A DNA stretch of 64,000 bases from Zoogloea oleivorans (GCA_030157785.1 JAOAUC010000027.1:1-64000); one strand, 5' to 3'; counted from the stretch's first letter, positions 37,713 through 47,617 are shown. A program made the numbers and translations. Notes: generated by a model from the letters alone, not told the origin.

Positions 37713-40214
37713 TCACCGCGCAGCCTGCAGCCCGAGCGTCTCGCAGGCACCGGACGCCAGCGGATTCGACTCCGAGATCCGGGCCTTGTCCCGTTCGGCC
37801 AGATACCAGTGCTCAAGGCTCAGGTCGAGGCTCTTGTCGACGAGCGTCGGGGCGAGGCGGAAGCTCTTGTCGGAGAGACTGCCAATGATCGGGTAGGCCG
37901 CCTGGCGGCACAGCAGCGCCCTGAAACGCTCGTCACCGCCAGGTGCCCGCACCTGGTCCAGCTCGGCAATGGCGAGCTTTGTGTAGTGCTTGCCCAATTC
38001 CCGATAGGCGCCAACCAGGTTGGCGTTCGAGTTGATAGTCATCGCCACCGTGGAGTCCTGCGGAAAAATCGGCGTATCCCATTCGTTGTTGTAGTACTCC
38101 TTGTCTTTCAGCAGATACGCCAGAAAAGCCGAGGACTCGCAAGGCAACTCGGTCATACCACCACAGCGGGTGATGGCCCGGCGCTCGCCCTGGCCCTGAT
38201 CGGACGTCTGGCTGCGCAGCCAGTGGGGATAGTCGAAGGCCGGCTTGACGATCCACAGACGCGTGCGCGGCGTGCTCAGGCAGCTGTCCGGATTGGCGCT
38301 GTCACTCACGCAGCCGGCCAGGAAAGGATAGGGCCAGCCCCAGATGGGATAGGAAACCGTCAGCGACTCGCCGCGCACTTCACGGGCGGCCGAATCAGCC
38401 TCCAGCGCTGCAAAAGCCGTCTTCGCCGCCGGCGTGGTGTCCTCCGTGCGCATGCGCGAGCGGCGCAGCACGTTGCTGTCGAGGCAGCCCCGGGGCCATT
38501 CGGCCAGGCCGGGAATGTGCAGGTGCAGGCCACGGCGAATCAGCAGTTCATTGCGCAGCAGGCACAAGTCGCCCATCGAGCCGCCCTTGTCCTCCGCGTG
38601 GTCGGACACGATCAGGTCTTTCGCCGACTCGACAATCGGCCCATAGGCGCCGAGGTTATCGGACGAACCGCCATCCACCAGGCGCACGTAAACCGGATCG
38701 CGCCGGCTGACGTAGCCGGCGTAGGACTCGCCCAGGTACAGCGGCACCGGCAACGCCAGGTGGATGCTGCGGCGGATATCACTGGTCTTGGCCTTGCCGC
38801 GCTCATCCACATTGCGCACGTCGATGCCCCAGTTCAGGTTGGCCACATGCTGCAGCACGCCGCCGATGAAGCGGAAGGGCTGGCCGAGCACCCGCTGGTT
38901 CGAATCGAAGAAGGCCGCCGAGGCGTTGACGGCGGTCAGCAGCGACGCATGCCGGCTGCCGCGGGGCAGGCTGTTATCGGCGCTCTCCACGTCGGTCATG
39001 GCCTTGTCGATGAGGATCGGGCCTACCGAACCGGCGCACTGCTGGGCCCCGGTCATGTGGAAGATGTCCCGGTCGAAGTTGGTATCGTTCTGCCCCGCCC
39101 AGCCGAGAATCGAGCGGCTTGGTGCCGCCGTGGCATTGATGATCCACTGGGGCGGTGACAGCGGCCCGTCCTGGTAAAGCGCGTTGAGCCCCTCGAAGGT
39201 GAGTCGATCAGGGTCAGGCCGGATGCGCAGGCTCGACTCCCGGTCGGCAAAGCCGCCATCGTCCGGCGATTGGGGCACGAAATCGGCCAGACTGGTTCCC
39301 CCTTCGGCGGTCACGAAGTGCCGCACAGCTCCCACCTGCGCCGCCCACACCGCATCGCCCTCCAGCGCGCGGGCATCCAGCGGCTCCAGCCCGTAGGCCA
39401 TGCCGATGCCTTCCCGGTAAACCACGCGGGACGGCGACAGATTGACCGGCCAGTCGAAGATCGTGTTGGCCGTCCACGCCATCGGCAGCGACAGCAGGGA
39501 CACCAGCCCGAGGGCCCCGTAGGTGGAGTAGCTGCGTACCTTGGCCCCCGACGAGTTGGTGAACTCGCAGCGTTGCCAGGTGAGGATGTCCGCGTGGCAG
39601 CGCACGAACTGCTGGTGTCGGGTATCGGGCTGAACCGTGTTCCAGTAGTGCCGCACTGCGGCCTGCCGCGGCAAGTCATCCTCCTTGCCGTTGCTGACGG
39701 GCCGCGGGCAGAACAGCACGTCGGCCGTGACCCCGCGGCGGGCGGCTTCCTCGGCAGCAAAGCCCTTCAGCGACGAAGCCAGCGTGTCCGGGATGCAATC
39801 GCGAAAATAGCGGCCGATGTCCTTGCCCGCAGCCTCCCGGCCGGGCTCCCGGTTGCGGATCAGACGTGAATACACGTAGAACGCCGCATAGCTCCCGCCG
39901 GACACCGACGACACCGCGTCCGACTGCCAGAACAGGGATGTGTCGAACCGCGACGGATCGGCACTGTGGCGCAGCGGCGTATCCACCGCGGCACTCAGCA
40001 CACCCATGGCAAAGGACGAAGCCTTGGTGCCCCCGCCCGCCAATGACAGGGCGATGCCCGGCGGCGCGTTGCGCTGTGCCGACACCGGGATCGACGGCGC
40101 ACAGGCGGCCGCCTCTTCTCCGGGATTGGTAATGGCGGCGTGGGCCGCAGAAGGCAGCGCCAGCAGCGCGCAGGCAAGCAGACTGGCATCGGAAAGGCGT
40201 CGCCGGGCATCCAT
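37713..40214 (-). CDS. Large exported patatin-like phospholipase
   Basis: An 833-aa protein with a signal peptide (LLACALLALPSAAHAA, about residues 12-27), so it acts in the periplasm or at the envelope. The patatin/cPLA2-type fold has the oxyanion loop SLAGGGTKASSFAMGVL near residues 57-73, the nucleophile Ser in SSVSGGSYAAF near 104-114, and the catalytic Asp in LVDGGSSDNLGAYG in the C-terminal half. All residues needed for the Ser-Asp dyad are visible. GGGTKA and VSGGS are closer to cPLA2-like members than to the classic GGG-x-RG/GTSAG. The length, over twice a minimal patatin, reflects large insertions between the motifs. Substrate unknown. Confidence 0.88.
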   Translation of the reverse strand: MDARRRLSDASLLACALLALPSAAHAAITNPGEEAAACAPSIPVSAQRNAPPGIALSLAGGGTKASSFAMGVLSAAVDTPLRHSADPSRFDTSLFWQSDAVSSVSGGSYAAFYVYSRLIRNREPGREAAGKDIGRYFRDCIPDTLASSLKGFAAEEAARRGVTADVLFCPRPVSNGKEDDLPRQAAVRHYWNTVQPDTRHQQFVRCHADILTWQRCEFTNSSGAKVRSYSTYGALGLVSLLSLPMAWTANTIFDWPVNLSPSRVVYREGIGMAYGLEPLDARALEGDAVWAAQVGAVRHFVTAEGGTSLADFVPQSPDDGGFADRESSLRIRPDPDRLTFEGLNALYQDGPLSPPQWIINATAAPSRSILGWAGQNDTNFDRDIFHMTGAQQCAGSVGPILIDKAMTDVESADNSLPRGSRHASLLTAVNASAAFFDSNQRVLGQPFRFIGGVLQHVANLNWGIDVRNVDERGKAKTSDIRRSIHLALPVPLYLGESYAGYVSRRDPVYVRLVDGGSSDNLGAYGPIVESAKDLIVSDHAEDKGGSMGDLCLLRNELLIRRGLHLHIPGLAEWPRGCLDSNVLRRSRMRTEDTTPAAKTAFAALEADSAAREVRGESLTVSYPIWGWPYPFLAGCVSDSANPDSCLSTPRTRLWIVKPAFDYPHWLRSQTSDQGQGERRAITRCGGMTELPCESSAFLAYLLKDKEYYNNEWDTPIFPQDSTVAMTINSNANLVGAYRELGKHYTKLAIAELDQVRAPGGDERFRALLCRQAAYPIIGSLSDKSFRLAPTLVDKSLDLSLEHWYLAERDKARISESNPLASGACETLGLQAAR

Positions 40215-40336
40215 GATCTTTTTCTCCCTGCGGCCCTGCCCCCGCCAGGCGCTATTGCCTGGACGACTTCACAAGACCGTCATACAGAAAAGATAGATCA
40301 TGGGCATCGAATTGTCCCGGACAGCCGCGCCCTGCT

Positions 40337-41497
40337 TCAATGTTCCTTGCCATCCACCCGCGGGCCAAGCAGCCGCGGCAGCATGCGCAGGCCGAGAATG
40401 GTGAAGCAGGCAAACCAGCACCCGGCGGCCAGATGAATCCAGCGCGGATAGGCCGCCGGCGCCAGCTGGGGCAGCACGATGCGAATGACGAAGGCCGCCA
40501 GCATGATCCAGATCAGCAGCTTGTCGCCCGCATCAAAGACGACCTTGCGCCCCGTGTGCCCCTTGGAAATTCGCACCAGCATCGCCGGAATGATCAGGCC
40601 CATGACCCCGAAGCTGAAGACGTGCACCGACACGCTGCCCACCCAGGCCGGCGCAGCGATCAGCCTGGCAAACTCGATCAACAGCTGGGCCACGATGGCC
40701 AGATAGCCCAGGTACATCACCGCCAGTTCGATCCGGGTCATGCCGAGGCGGGGCTGCCAGAAGGCAAAACGGACGAGCAGCAACAGGGCCAGCACCAGCA
40801 GCAGGGTCGCCGCCAGCGCAGCCGGCATCCAGCCCTCGAAGACCAGTGCCACCGCCAGCAGCTTGATCCCCGCATCAAGGCGCGGCTCGCGCAGCACGTC
40901 CACCTGGAAGACCCCCTTCACGAACTGGGTCAGGGTGCGCTCCAGCATGACCAGGAAGGCGGTGCGGAACAGCCCCACGGCCATTGTCACGCCCACCGCG
41001 AAGTACCCGGCGTCGAGCATCAGCAGCTTCGCCGCCAAAAAAGCTGGCAGGACCAGGAAGAAAAAGTAGTTGTCGCGAAAGCTGTCCTGCTGCCGGTGGC
41101 GCAGCAGGGTCCACAGCAGCATGGTAACGATGCAGCCAAGGAAGATCAGGTTGGAGAACCAGAACAGCCCCGCCGGCCAGCTACCACCAAAGGCCATGCC
41201 GACCCGCTCGAAAAACCACGCCGCCGCCAGCCCGGCCAGGGCCGGGCCATGATAGCCACGCACCTGCACCCAGTTCTTGGTGGCGGTCAGCAGAAAGCCG
41301 CCCAGCACCGCCCAGCCAAAGCCGAAGAACATCTCGTGAGCATGCCACTGGACGGGAGTGAAACGCCCCGCCGGTGCCGGCAGCACGCCCGTAAACATCA
41401 GCGCCCACAGAATGGGCAGGCTCGCCCCGGACAGGCAGGCCAGGAGGAAAAATGGTCGAAATCCGACGAGCCAGAGGGGATGGGTGGCAAGCTTCAT
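40337..41497 (-). CDS. nnrS: NnrS family protein
   Basis: A 386-aa polytopic heme- and copper-containing membrane protein family member linked to nitric-oxide metabolism and protection from nitrosative stress. It has about 12 hydrophobic segments and the conserved PLWLVGFRPFFLLACLSGA at the N-terminus. It also has QWHAHEMFFGFGWAVLGGFL (His residues near 50-53), and GSVSVHVFSFGVMGLIIPAM followed by KGHTGR near 295-325. The ATG at 41497 has AGGAA 5 bases upstream; the frame extends nine codons further without conservation. It belongs to the nitrogen-oxide set with norEF, 4 kb downstream. Confidence 0.93.
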   Translation of the reverse strand: MKLATHPLWLVGFRPFFLLACLSGASLPILWALMFTGVLPAPAGRFTPVQWHAHEMFFGFGWAVLGGFLLTATKNWVQVRGYHGPALAGLAAAWFFERVGMAFGGSWPAGLFWFSNLIFLGCIVTMLLWTLLRHRQQDSFRDNYFFFLVLPAFLAAKLLMLDAGYFAVGVTMAVGLFRTAFLVMLERTLTQFVKGVFQVDVLREPRLDAGIKLLAVALVFEGWMPAALAATLLLVLALLLLVRFAFWQPRLGMTRIELAVMYLGYLAIVAQLLIEFARLIAAPAWVGSVSVHVFSFGVMGLIIPAMLVRISKGHTGRKVVFDAGDKLLIWIMLAAFVIRIVLPQLAPAAYPRWIHLAAGCWFACFTILGLRMLPRLLGPRVDGKEH

Positions 41498-41587
41498 GGC
41501 GGTTCCTGCTGGAATGGGGGGCACACTGTCGATCGGGGGGCGTCGACTCGGAGCCCATGCTAGGCCGGCACTGTTGCAGGAACCTTG

Positions 41588-41606
41588 ACCGGGGACAGGC
41601 CCCGGT
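41588..41606 (-). terminator. Short hairpin after the second patatin gene
   Basis: ACCGGGG pairs with CCCCGGT around a 5-base loop, 4 bases beyond the stop codon on the minus strand. It has no T tract, so it is a weak terminator candidate. Confidence 0.35.
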
Positions 41607-41609
41607 GCT

Positions 41610-42521
41610 TCAACCCCGCCGCCGCAACCTCTCGGCCCCCATGCGCTCGATGATCACCGGCGCAAGGCGGTTGGCCGCCATGAACCCGGCCGCTATGAAG
41701 ACTTTGCGCGAGGCAAAATCGGTGCTCGAAATACGCGCCACGTCCGGACGGATGGTGATGTCTGCTGTGGCCATCTCGTTGCTGCGCAAGGACTGGCCCA
41801 TGATCTCGAAAGAGCGCTGCAGCAGTTCGTACAGTCCGCCATTATGCTCACCGGCGGGATCGGATCCGCCCACATCGACAGCGATAACCAGATCGGCACC
41901 CAGTTGGCGGGCGGTGCGCACCGGCATCGGACTGACCAGGCCGCCGTCCAGATACTCCTGCCCGTTTTGCGTGGCCGGCACGAAAACACCGGGAATGCTG
42001 CAGGAGGCGCGTACTGCAAAACCTGCGTCGCCGTTGCGCAACACCGCCAGCTCGCCGCTCGGATAGCGGGTCGCGACAGCAGCGAAGGGCGTCGCAAAGC
42101 TCTCCAGCGTACGTCCGCGCAAGGCCTGATTGACGAAGTTCTGCAGGCTCTGGCCGGTCACCATGCCGCGCGGCGCGTTGCCCTGCACCAGATCGATGAT
42201 TTCACTGTCGCGAACCCGCAGGGCCATCTCTTCCATCCGGTCGCCACTGTAGCCGGCCGCCCAGAAGGCCCCCACCAGACTGCCGGCGCTGCAACCGACG
42301 ATCAGGTCGGGCTGAATGCCGTGGGCCTCCAGGCCCTTGACGACCCCGATATGGGCAAAGCCCCGGGCCGAGCCGCCGCCCAGCACCACGGCCAGCTTCG
42401 GCCTGCGGCTGCTCCGCTCGGGAGCCTTTTGCGCCACGGCCGGCCCGGCCGATGCCGCCAAGGCGGCAAGACCACCCAGCACCAGTTGCCGCCGCAGGGG
42501 TGAGTTATGGGGCTTGCTCAT
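41610..42521 (-). CDS. RssA-type patatin-like phospholipase, exported
   Basis: A 303-aa patatin. The N-terminus (SPLRRQLVLGGLAALAASAG) looks like a Tat-type signal sequence with twin Arg. The fold is classic RssA: oxyanion loop VVLGGGSARGFAHIGVVKGL, nucleophile elbow GCSAGS, and the Asp in DGGLVSPMPV. It differs clearly in subfamily from the 833-aa patatin upstream in the window. The ATG overlaps the OmpA-lipoprotein stop (ATGA), implying coupled translation and a shared envelope role. Confidence 0.92.
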   Translation of the reverse strand: MSKPHNSPLRRQLVLGGLAALAASAGPAVAQKAPERSSRRPKLAVVLGGGSARGFAHIGVVKGLEAHGIQPDLIVGCSAGSLVGAFWAAGYSGDRMEEMALRVRDSEIIDLVQGNAPRGMVTGQSLQNFVNQALRGRTLESFATPFAAVATRYPSGELAVLRNGDAGFAVRASCSIPGVFVPATQNGQEYLDGGLVSPMPVRTARQLGADLVIAVDVGGSDPAGEHNGGLYELLQRSFEIMGQSLRSNEMATADITIRPDVARISSTDFASRKVFIAAGFMAANRLAPVIIERMGAERLRRRG

Positions 42522-43120
42522 TTTGCCGAACGCTCCGGCTGGGGCTTGAGCTGGTCCTCGAGCTGGCTCTTGAGCTTGCTCATGGCCTCCTCGAAAGCGC
42601 CATCGGGTTCGCCGCGGGTGAGATGCTCGACCCGTTCGTCGAGAATGATGATTTCGACGCGCCGATTGAGGCGCCGGCCCAGTTCGGAATCATTCGGTGC
42701 GATGGGCTTGGCCAGGCCGTAGCCAACGGCACTGAGCCGCGACTCGGGGACCTGCCGGTCGAGCAGGGCCTGACGTACCGCCGTGGCCCGATTCACCGAC
42801 AGCACCAGGTTCGTGTTCTCGGAGCCAACCGAATCCGTGTGCCCTTCGAGCGACACGGACTTGATGGTCTTCTCCTTCAGCAAATGGGCCACCCGATCCA
42901 TGTAGGGATCGGACACGGCCGGATTCAGCGTGGCCTTGCCGAACTCGAAAAGGACATTGTCCGGCAGCCACACCATCACACCGCGTTCGGTCTGGGAGAT
43001 CGCCAGTTTCACCGGCGGCGTCCTGGCTGGAGAGGTGGCGCAGGCATTCAGTACGAGGGCGCTGCACGCGACAGCGAGAAGGCCCGGAAGGGTACGGACG
43101 ACAGAAAACATGGTCTGCAT
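42518..43120 (-). CDS. OmpA-family peptidoglycan-associated lipoprotein
   Basis: A 200-aa protein. A signal peptide ends in a lipobox (LNAC, Cys about residue 26), so it is lipid-anchored. The C-terminal OmpA domain (about 50-165) has VLFEFGKATLNPAV, SLEGHTDSVGSENTN and NRRVEIIIL, the peptidoglycan-binding motif residues. The last 30 residues are charged and helical (EEAMSKLKSQLEDQLKPQPE). It is the first gene of a two-gene unit with the RssA-type patatin. Confidence 0.92.
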   Translation of the reverse strand: MQTMFSVVRTLPGLLAVACSALVLNACATSPARTPPVKLAISQTERGVMVWLPDNVLFEFGKATLNPAVSDPYMDRVAHLLKEKTIKSVSLEGHTDSVGSENTNLVLSVNRATAVRQALLDRQVPESRLSAVGYGLAKPIAPNDSELGRRLNRRVEIIILDERVEHLTRGEPDGAFEEAMSKLKSQLEDQLKPQPERSAK

Positions 43121-43183
43121 TCCAAATGGATTCCAACGAGAACGCAGGCTACAGCAATGGGCGAAGAGAATTGATAAACAATG

Positions 43184-45227
43184 TCAAACCTGGCCTACAT
43201 GAAAAAGAACCACCCGGTCACACCCGCTTCGCTTGGCTTCGTACATGGCCCGGTCGGCGTACACAAGCAGACTGGCATCGTCCGTGCAATGGTCCGGGTA
43301 GAGCGCAATGCCAATGCTCGACGACACGTCCAGGCGCAGGCTACCGACCTCGAAAGGCTGGCGAAGGGCATGGAGAATCTTCTCGGCCACGCGCAGCGCA
43401 TCGTCGGCGGAATCAACCGCCGGCAGCAGTACGACGAACTCGTCGCCCCCGAAGCGCCCCACGGTATCCGACTCCCGCACGCAGGCACGCATGCGCTGCG
43501 CTGCCTCCTTGAGCAGCAGGTCGCCGACCGCATGACCATGGGTGTCATTGACCGGCTTGAAGCGATCGAGATCGATGTACAGCAAAGCCACCCGGTTCTG
43601 GTTACGACGGGACGCCATCAAGGCCTGGCGCAGGCGATCGCTGACCAGGGACCGGTTGGGCAGATCGGTCAGGATGTCGTGCTCGGCCATGTAGGCGATA
43701 CGTTCCTGACTGGCCCGGCGTTCGCTGATGTCACGGGTCACCCCATGCAGCTCGACGTGCCCGCTGCGCGGGTTGCGGCTATAGGTGGTGACCACTTCGG
43801 TCCACACACTGCTTCCGTCCTTGCAGGGCTGCTCGAATACCTCGGTGTAAAAGCGCGGCGCAGCCCCCGGATCGTCCAGGCAGGCCCTGGCCCGCAGGCG
43901 GATCAGGCTCCTCACGCTCTCCACATCCTGCGGCTTGATGGCGGCATCCAGGGGGGCGGCCATCACCTCCTCGGGGGTGTAGCCACGCAGGCGTGCAATC
44001 GACGGGCTCACGTAAAGGTAGCGCAGGGTCTCCGTGTCGAGGGTCCACACCACGTCTTTCATGGTCTCGGTAAGCACCCGGTACTTTTCTTCGCTGGCCT
44101 GCAACTCCTCGGCAGCCGCGCGGGTTTCGGCGGCACTCCGGTGCAGCCGGCGGTTGATGCGGTGGATATAGGCCGCCACCCCCACCACGATGCCAATGAC
44201 CGCCAGTGCCCACCCCAGATAGATGCGCAATCCATCGAGGTCTGCACGCGCGTCGGGGGCATACAGGAACCCCTTGAACTCGAAATCCCGCGGCAACATG
44301 CCCAGGTCGGCGTAGGTATCGGCAATATGCCGCCAGCGCCCGGGGCTCATGTAGCCGATCTCGACCAGGTCCGGGCGGATCAGGGGCCGCATCTCACGGG
44401 CTTCAAAGAGATAAAAATCGAGGGGATGGGCCGCCGAGTAGCGGTCGTGAATCAGGGCCGCAATCTCCTCCGGGTGATCCATGGCGTACTGCCAGCCCCG
44501 CAGGCTCGCCTCGCGAAAGGCACGCACCCGTTCGGGCTGGGCCTTCAGCAAGGACTGGGAGGTGAACAGGTTGTCGCCATAAAAATCGATCCCCGCCGAG
44601 CGGGGCGTGAACATCAGGTAATCCTGCCCAACCCTGTCCAGATAAAAAGGCTCGTTGGACGAATAGGCCGAAATGGCATCGACCGCTCCGTCGATCAGGT
44701 CCTGCAGCTTGAAGCTGTGCTCCAGCCGGGTGAATTGCTCAGGAGAAATCCGCTCCCGCCGGAGGTAGGCCACCAGCTCGTCACCCCCGGTCTCGATCAT
44801 CACGCGCTTGCCGACCAGATCGTGAATCGACTGGGTCGCCGAATCGCGACGGGCGACGGGCGACCAGCACCAGGGGCGAATGCTGGAAGATCGCGGCCAC
44901 CACCACCACCGGCTGCCCGGCCTTCCTGGCCATCAGCAGACCGCTGGTCCCGACACCGAAATCCGCCTTTCCCGACAGCACCTGCCCCACCACATCCAGG
45001 CCCGGACTGGCTTCCTTGAGATGCACGTCAAGGCCGGCATCCCGGTAGAACCCCTTCTCGACGGCAGCGTAATAGCCGGCGAACTGAAAGCCGTGACTCC
45101 ACTTGAGCTGCAGCGTAATCGGCGTCTGGGCCTGCAGGGACAACGAAAAAAAGATGAGCAGACACCCGGTCAGGCATTTTGCCAGCGGGCCAAAAACAGC
45201 AATCGTGATCCGGCGGATCAAAGGCAT
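43184..45227 (-). pseudogene. NMT1-like sensor / PAS / GGDEF protein broken by a 7-bp tandem duplication
   Basis: Two frames encode one membrane diguanylate cyclase. The N-terminal frame starts at 45227 (signal sequence, then LQLKWSHGFQFAGYYAAVEK of an NMT1/THI5-type periplasmic binding domain) and runs to VLVARR. There the heptamer CGGGCGA (plus strand) occurs twice in a row (44850-44856 and 44857-44863). Removing one copy restores the frame: VARR-DSATQSIHDLVGKRV-MIETGG. The second frame holds the rest of the binding domain, a TM helix (about 44245-44165), PAS and GGDEF (RFGGDEFVVLL, with DLDRFKPVNDTHG). As it stands the first product ends soon after the repeat. The C-terminal part could only be made from an internal start and would lack the signal sequence. 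Confidence 0.88.
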
Positions 45228-45384
45228 GGCCAGGCACAGGATGTGCAACGGGCTTTTAGTATAGCGAGCCGACGATCGGCGCCACCAAATCACGATTATC
45301 TTGAGGCAAAAACACGGCACAACAGGTATCGTCAGCTCCGCTCCGGCCACCTCCCGGACCAGAAAAACAACGGAGACAGGAAAC

Positions 45385-47535
45385 ATGCAGCCCCGCTTCA
45401 CCCCGACCCCTCTGTACGCAGCGCTGGCTGCGGCCCTCACCGCCACCTACGCCCCCGCCTACGCCGCCGACCAGGCCTCGTCGCTGACCCTCAATCCGGT
45501 GGTCGTCACCGGCAGCCGCGCCGAAGCCGCCAGCTTCGACATGCCGGCCGCCATTGACGTCCTCGACCGGGAACAGATCACCGCCGGCCAGCCCCGCGTG
45601 AATGCCTCCGAGGCGCTGATCGCCGTACCCGGCGTAGTGGCCAACAACCGCCAGAACTACGCCCAGGATCTGCAGATATCCACCCGCGGCTTCGGTGCCC
45701 GCTCGGCTTTCGGCGTGCGCGGCGTCAAACTCATCGCCGACGGTATCCCGGCCAGCATGGCCGATGGCCAGGGTCAGGCCGCCACCTTCAACCTCGATGT
45801 GGCCGAGCGCATGGAAGTGCTGCGCGGCCCCTACTCGGCCATCTACGGCAACCACGCCGGTGGCGTGATCCAGCTTTTCACCCGCGAACCCGAAGCCCGC
45901 CCCAGCGTTGAAGGCGGCTTTGCTGCCGGCAGCTACGGCACGACCAAGGCCGACGTGACAGCCCAGGGCAAGATGGAAGGCCTCGGCTACGTGCTCAACG
46001 CCTCGCGCTTCAGCACAGACGGCTACCGCGACCACAGTGCCGCCACCCGCGAGCAGGCCTTCGCCAAGATCACCGGCAAGCCCGACGAGGACAGTAAACT
46101 GACCTTCACGGTCAACGGCCTGTGGCAGCACAACACGCAGGACCCGCTGGGCCTGACGCTGGCCAGCTACCAGAAAAACCCGCGCGGCGTCGATCCGGGG
46201 CCGATCTCGAATTACCCGGCACTGGCCTACAACACCCGCAAGAGCATCGACCACCTGCAAGGCGGCGTGGCCTACGAGCGGAAGTTCGGCAGTGACCTGC
46301 TGCAGGTCTCGGCCTACGCCGGCCAGCGCAGCGTGATTCAGTACCAGGCGATTCCCAGAAATACCCAGTTGCTGCCCGCCAACCCGCAAAACTCCGGCGG
46401 CATCATTGATTTCGACCGCAACTTCTATGGTCTTGGCGCCCGCTACATCGCCGTACGCGAGGCCGCTGGCGGCAAGCTCACTACCACCGTCGGTATCGAT
46501 TACGACAGCAGCACCGACCGGCGCAATGGCTACGAGAACTACATCGGCACCAAGCTTGGCGTGAAGGGCGCGCTGCGCCGCAAGGAGACCGACACGGTAG
46601 AAAGCCTCGACCCCTACGTGCAGGGGGAATGGGCACGGGGCGACTGGGCACTGACTGCCGGCCTGCGCCACAGCCAGGTCAAGTTCAAGGTAGACGACCA
46701 GTACGCTGTCGGCGCCAACGGCGACGACAGCGGCAGCCGCAATTACAACAAGACCACCCCCATTCTCGGCGTGGTCTACAAGCTCAATCCGGCCGTCAAT
46801 CTGTACGCCAGCGCCGCCAAGGGCTTCGAGACGCCGACCCTCAACGAGATGTTCTATTCAGGCGCCGGCGGCAGCTTCAACTTCGGCCTCGCCCCGGCCA
46901 AGAGCCGCCACTACGAAGTCGGCGCCAAGGCCTTCATCGGCAACAGCAGCCGCCTCAACCTGGCGTTCTTCCAGATCACCACCGACGATGAACTGGTCGT
47001 CGATTCAGCCACCGGCGGCCGCACCAGCTACAAGAACGCCGGCAAGACCCTCCGCCAGGGCGTCGAACTCTCCTTCGACACCGCCTGGCGTCGCGATCTC
47101 ACCAGCCGTCTGGCGGTGTCGCACCTTCGCGCCATCTACGACGAGAGCTTCACCACCGGCAGCGGCGCCAGCCTCAAGACGGTCGATGGCGGCAATGCGA
47201 TCCCCGGGGTGCCCCGCACCACCGTCTTCGGCGATCTGGCCTGGAAGCTCATGCCCGGTCTGACCACTGCCGTCGAAGGCATCTATCGCAGCAAGGTCTA
47301 CGTGGAAGACGGCAATACCGCCACCCCCGCCCAGTCCTACGCCCTCGCCAACCTGCGCGTAACCGCCGAGCAGCGCGTCGGCCCGTGGCGCTTCAGCGAG
47401 TTTGCCCGCATCGACAATCTTTTCGACCGCCAGTACGTCGGCTCAGTAGTCGTTGGCGATACGAGCAGCCGCTACTACGAACCTGCCCCCGGCCGTAACG
47501 GCATGGTCGGGGTGAACGCCCGCTACACCTGGTAA
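45385..47535 (+). CDS. TonB-dependent outer-membrane receptor
   Basis: A 716-aa outer-membrane receptor. The signal peptide ends near AYAADQ (about residue 28) and the TonB box region is LNPVVVTGSRAEA. The plug domain includes VLDREQITAG, IAVPGVVANNRQNYAQDLQI and RMEVLRGPYSAIYGNHAGGV. A 22-strand barrel follows, ending in the typical C-terminal aromatic residue (NARYTW). Similarity is to siderophore or metal-chelate receptors, but the substrate cannot be told. No Fur box is convincing upstream. GGAGACAGG lies before the ATG. Confidence 0.94.
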   Translation: MQPRFTPTPLYAALAAALTATYAPAYAADQASSLTLNPVVVTGSRAEAASFDMPAAIDVLDREQITAGQPRVNASEALIAVPGVVANNRQNYAQDLQISTRGFGARSAFGVRGVKLIADGIPASMADGQGQAATFNLDVAERMEVLRGPYSAIYGNHAGGVIQLFTREPEARPSVEGGFAAGSYGTTKADVTAQGKMEGLGYVLNASRFSTDGYRDHSAATREQAFAKITGKPDEDSKLTFTVNGLWQHNTQDPLGLTLASYQKNPRGVDPGPISNYPALAYNTRKSIDHLQGGVAYERKFGSDLLQVSAYAGQRSVIQYQAIPRNTQLLPANPQNSGGIIDFDRNFYGLGARYIAVREAAGGKLTTTVGIDYDSSTDRRNGYENYIGTKLGVKGALRRKETDTVESLDPYVQGEWARGDWALTAGLRHSQVKFKVDDQYAVGANGDDSGSRNYNKTTPILGVVYKLNPAVNLYASAAKGFETPTLNEMFYSGAGGSFNFGLAPAKSRHYEVGAKAFIGNSSRLNLAFFQITTDDELVVDSATGGRTSYKNAGKTLRQGVELSFDTAWRRDLTSRLAVSHLRAIYDESFTTGSGASLKTVDGGNAIPGVPRTTVFGDLAWKLMPGLTTAVEGIYRSKVYVEDGNTATPAQSYALANLRVTAEQRVGPWRFSEFARIDNLFDRQYVGSVVVGDTSSRYYEPAPGRNGMVGVNARYTW

Positions 47536-47582
47536 CCCATGCGGGCGAATGAATTCGCCCCTACAGGATTCGCTTTCCAGGC

Positions 47583-47617
47583 AAAAAAATGGCCCCGAAA
47601 TCCGGGGCCATTTTTTT
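47583..47617. terminator. Bidirectional terminator between the TonB receptor and thrC
   Basis: AAAAAAATGGCCCCG pairs with CGGGGCCATTTTTTT around a short loop. A and T runs on both sides make it a terminator for the receptor gene (plus) and for thrC (minus), which converge here. Confidence 0.93.
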
